Source: Nonomuraea candida (GTDB lineage: Bacteria > Actinomycetota > Actinomycetes > Streptosporangiales > Streptosporangiaceae). Taken from it: a stretch of DNA of 64,000 nucleotides. This document shows, piece by piece, positions 61,766-64,000 of the stretch. The position numbers and the translations under genes are program-made. The DNA lies in contig NZ_JOAG01000020.1 of assembly GCF_000725485.1 (NCBI RefSeq), positions 62,001 through 126,000 of the forward strand, in the 5' to 3' direction. How positions within the stretch are numbered: position 1 is the first letter of the stretch; each line of letters begins with the position of its first letter. Under the pieces are notes generated by a model that was not told where the DNA came from, made no database searches, and was given only the letters and a program-made list of their open reading frames with translations.

Positions 61766-64000
61766 TCACGGGTGGGTGGACCAGCGCACCTCCGTGGCCG
61801 GGTGGTAGCGGCACGTCGTGCCGGTGGAGACCGAGGCGCGCAGGTGGGCGGCCAGTTCGGGGTGGCGCTGGTCGAGCTGGCGCAGCGTGTTGCGGATGCG
61901 GTTGGTGACGGCCTTGCGGGCGCGTTCGGCCTCGTCTCCGAGGCGGCGTGGCCGGCCGCCCAGCCCGGTGGCCGTGCGCAGCTCGTCCAGCAGCGCCTGC
62001 CGCTCGGCGTCGAACCCGGCCGCCCGCCGGTCGTCGCCCAGCTCCACCGCCCGGTCGATCTCCTCGTCGAGCAGCTCCAGCCGCCGCCGGTAACGCACCC
62101 TGGCCTCCTCGTCGAGCACGTCGTCGCCGCCCAGGCCGCGCGCCGCCCGCACGACCTCGCCGCCCGCCGGGTCGAGCAGCGCGACCGCCGGCACGTCGGC
62201 CCCCGGCCGGCCGATCAGCACGTGCAGGTCGGCCAGCCCCTTGGCGTCGGGCAGGTGCACGGTCCGGCCGGCGAAGGTCAGTGTCCAGACCTCGCCGTCG
62301 AAGCGGAAGGCGTTGGCGCCGGGGCGCGGCAGGCGTACCAGCATGCCGAGCTCCGCGGCCTCCCGCTCCACCTGCTCGATCAGCTCGGAGGCGTCGTCGC
62401 CGCGGGCCTGCAGCGCCTCCGCCAGCCGGGCGCGGGACTCGACCGACCACGGCCGCGCGCCCAGGAGGTCGGCCGACCGGCAGGCCGAGGCGAAGCCGTC
62501 GATCGCGGCGTCCCAGCGCTCCTGCGCGGCGTCCAGCAGCGCCGTCCAGTAGGTGTACGGGCCCTCGACGGCGACGGTGGCCGTCACGCCCCACTGCCCG
62601 GTGTACGGGGCGATCGCGGCACGGGCGCGCTCGCACAGCACCGGGTCCTTGGTACGGGCCGCCACCTGCGCCTGGAATCTCAGCCACAGCGGCGCCATCC
62701 AGCGCAGATACCGCTCGCCCGCCGCCATGGTGTGCGCCAGGTGACGCAGGGCGGCCTCGCTCCCGTCGCCGCGCCGCACCTCCGTCACGGCCCGGTAGAG
62801 CGGGAAGTGCCGGCTGCCCGCGTGTTCCATCTCCGCGAGCACGGTGTCGGCGACGTCGAAGCGGCCCCGCAGCAGCGCGGCCGACCAGCGCTGCATCCAG
62901 CGCAGGTCGTCCCTGCCGAGGCCCGGCTGCTCGCCCAGCTCATAGGCGGCCTCGATGGCGGCGTCGGCCTCGTCGAAACGGCCGGTGAGGGTGGCGAACA
63001 TGGCCTCCAGCACGGCAGCCTCGTGCCTGAACAGGGTCAGCTCCGACTCCCCGGCCCGCTCGGCGAACGCGCGCTGCTCGGCCCGGCAACGGGGGTCGCC
63101 CAGCTCCAGCAGGGTGCCGATGCGCCAGGTGCGGGCGGTCAGATCGAGCTGCTCGTCCCGGGTGCGCCGCGCCACCGCCTGCAGCTCGCTGATGATCGCC
63201 AGGCGCTCGCGGGTGGTGTCCGGCCCCCAGATGGTGCCCAGCCTGGACATGAGGCTGTATCCCAGCGCCTCGTCGTCCTCCCCCTGCCTGGCCAGGTCGG
63301 CCGCCACCTCACTCAGCTCGCGCCCCACGGCGTCCGGCCGGCCCTCGCCGTCTTCCCGCCAGCGGTGGTCCTCGCGGTCTCGTGGACCGCTGCCTTCGTG
63401 GGCGCTGTCTTCATGGGCGCTGTCTTCATGAGCGCTGTCTTCATGAGCGCTGCCTTCGTGAGCGCTGTCTTCGTGAGCGCGGTCTTCCCGGCCGCTGTCT
63501 CCTCGCTCGTCCGGCCTCTGGTCGTCGTCCTTCCGGCCGGAGGGCGGGGCGGCTCGGCGCATCAGGCGCCGGTGGGCGTCGTGGACGAAGTCGGTCCAGC
63601 GGCCCTGCGCGATGAGGGAGAGGTCGTGCAGCTTCAGCGCCGCGATCGCGAGCAGGTCGGGGGCGTCGAGCCGGCGGATGATCGCGATCGCCGTGTCCAG
63701 GGTGCGCGCCCCGGCGGCGGTGTCGCCGGCGCGGTGCTGCGCCACGCCGAGGTCGAGCCCGATCGAGGCCCGCCGGCGCGGGTCGGTGCCGGGGATGAGC
63801 TCCAGGGCGCGGCGGTAGTGCCCGGCGGCCTCCTCGTCCGCCATCCGGCCCTCGGCGTCCCTGGCGGCGCTGACCAGCAGGTCGGCGGCTTCGGGCACGG
63901 CGGCGAGGTAGGCGTGACGGGCGCGGGTGGCGGGCAGGGCCGTGTCCAGGGCCGAGAGGGCGGCGGCGTGCAGGGCGGCGCGGCGCGGCCCGGACAGCTC
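61766..64000 (-). CDS. Large TPR-type (AfsR/LAL-like) ATPase regulator, C-terminal part
   Basis: 745 codons are visible and the frame is open to the right edge, so the N-terminal part (probably an NB-ARC/AAA ATPase) lies outside. The visible part is TPR-like helices (EAAGHYRRALELIPGTDPRRRASIGLDLG, RTWRIGTLLELGDPRCRAEQRAFAERAG). A C-terminal domain follows with FDGEVWTLTFAGRTVHLPDAKGLADLHVLIGRPG and a helical end (RARKAVTNRIRNTLRQLDQRHPELAAHLRASVSTG). That end is found in a family of actinobacterial ATPase-like regulators. Residues encoded at 63387-63491 are an (E/D)SAHE repeat. Confidence 0.75.
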   Translation of the reverse strand, partial: ELSGPRRAALHAAALSALDTALPATRARHAYLAAVPEAADLLVSAARDAEGRMADEEAAGHYRRALELIPGTDPRRRASIGLDLGVAQHRAGDTAAGARTLDTAIAIIRRLDAPDLLAIAALKLHDLSLIAQGRWTDFVHDAHRRLMRRAAPPSGRKDDDQRPDERGDSGREDRAHEDSAHEGSAHEDSAHEDSAHEDSAHEGSGPRDREDHRWREDGEGRPDAVGRELSEVAADLARQGEDDEALGYSLMSRLGTIWGPDTTRERLAIISELQAVARRTRDEQLDLTARTWRIGTLLELGDPRCRAEQRAFAERAGESELTLFRHEAAVLEAMFATLTGRFDEADAAIEAAYELGEQPGLGRDDLRWMQRWSAALLRGRFDVADTVLAEMEHAGSRHFPLYRAVTEVRRGDGSEAALRHLAHTMAAGERYLRWMAPLWLRFQAQVAARTKDPVLCERARAAIAPYTGQWGVTATVAVEGPYTYWTALLDAAQERWDAAIDGFASACRSADLLGARPWSVESRARLAEALQARGDDASELIEQVEREAAELGMLVRLPRPGANAFRFDGEVWTLTFAGRTVHLPDAKGLADLHVLIGRPGADVPAVALLDPAGGEVVRAARGLGGDDVLDEEARVRYRRRLELLDEEIDRAVELGDDRRAAGFDAERQALLDELRTATGLGGRPRRLGDEAERARKAVTNRIRNTLRQLDQRHPELAAHLRASVSTGTTCRYHPATEVRWSTHP
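63387..63491 (-). repeat. 15-bp minisatellite, seven units
   Basis: Units such as GCGCTGTCTTCATGA repeat with small changes from 63387 to 63491. On the minus strand each encodes five residues (H-E-D/G-S-A), a charged linker. In-frame unit gain or loss is expected. Confidence 0.8.

Noticed and set aside
63387..63491. CRISPR-like array.
   Set aside because: Units are contiguous 15-mers without spacers, in frame with a coding gene; it is a minisatellite.

Overview
The window is very GC-rich DNA, with mostly C/G-ending codons, start codons overlapping the previous stop (ATGA/GTGA), and many starts with a TANNNT hexamer 6-7 bases upstream and no Shine-Dalgarno. That points to a filamentous actinomycete. 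The gene mix (F420-dependent luciferase-like enzymes, AfsR-type regulators, a Kdp operon with actinobacterial small ORFs, type II polyketide genes) fits Streptosporangiaceae-like organisms such as Nonomuraea; the genus is inference. No rRNA, tRNA, CRISPR array, phage or insertion sequence was seen.

0-12.1 kb: the N-terminal part of an MMPL exporter, a 5'-truncated endonuclease/exonuclease/phosphatase relic, an FG-GAP lipoprotein and a MarR regulator. A redox group follows: an F420-dependent luciferase-like enzyme, an unusual luciferase-like/FAD-oxidase fusion, a P450 with an altered I-helix motif and a second FAD oxidase, plus a phosphotransferase and a small secreted protein. 12.5-17 kb: a cobalamin riboswitch heads a btuF-btuC-btuD-type operon with a repeat-derived mini-ORF between permease and ATPase; a second phosphotransferase follows. 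17-23 kb: a saccharopine-dehydrogenase-like enzyme divergent from a GlxA-type AraC regulator, an FMN monooxygenase and a PAS/GAF/SpoIIE phosphatase.

23-36.3 kb is potassium-centred. A minus-strand operon runs two small ORFs-kdpF-kdpA-kdpB-kdpC-kdpD and ends in a kdpE stub of about 33 codons. A large AfsR/SARP regulator comes next, then an APC permease whose leader shares a direct-repeat box with the kdp promoter. A CmtR-like ArsR regulator and an inverted, broken LuxR gene follow. 37-41.5 kb: a GH35 beta-galactosidase, and a TetR-siderophore-interacting-protein operon with a striking palindrome and a duplicated start region.

41.7-54 kb looks like a decayed aromatic (type II) polyketide-glycoside locus. 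Fragments of an acyl-CoA carboxylase A subunit, a ketosynthase chain-length factor and an NDP-hexose 2,3-dehydratase lie end to end. Intact neighbours are an MFS exporter, carboxylase beta and epsilon subunits, an NTF2/SnoaL-like protein, an SDR, a TetR and an FMN reductase. Two paralogous orphan OmpR-type response regulators flank the locus; one has lost its phospho-acceptor aspartate. A GAF-domain regulator follows.

54-64 kb: a winged-helix regulator divergent from an exported alpha/beta hydrolase, a frameshifted HTH/membrane protein, a secreted glycoside hydrolase with two carbohydrate-binding modules, a TetR with paired palindromes upstream, an NmrA-like protein and the 3' part of a large TPR-type regulator carrying a 15-bp minisatellite.
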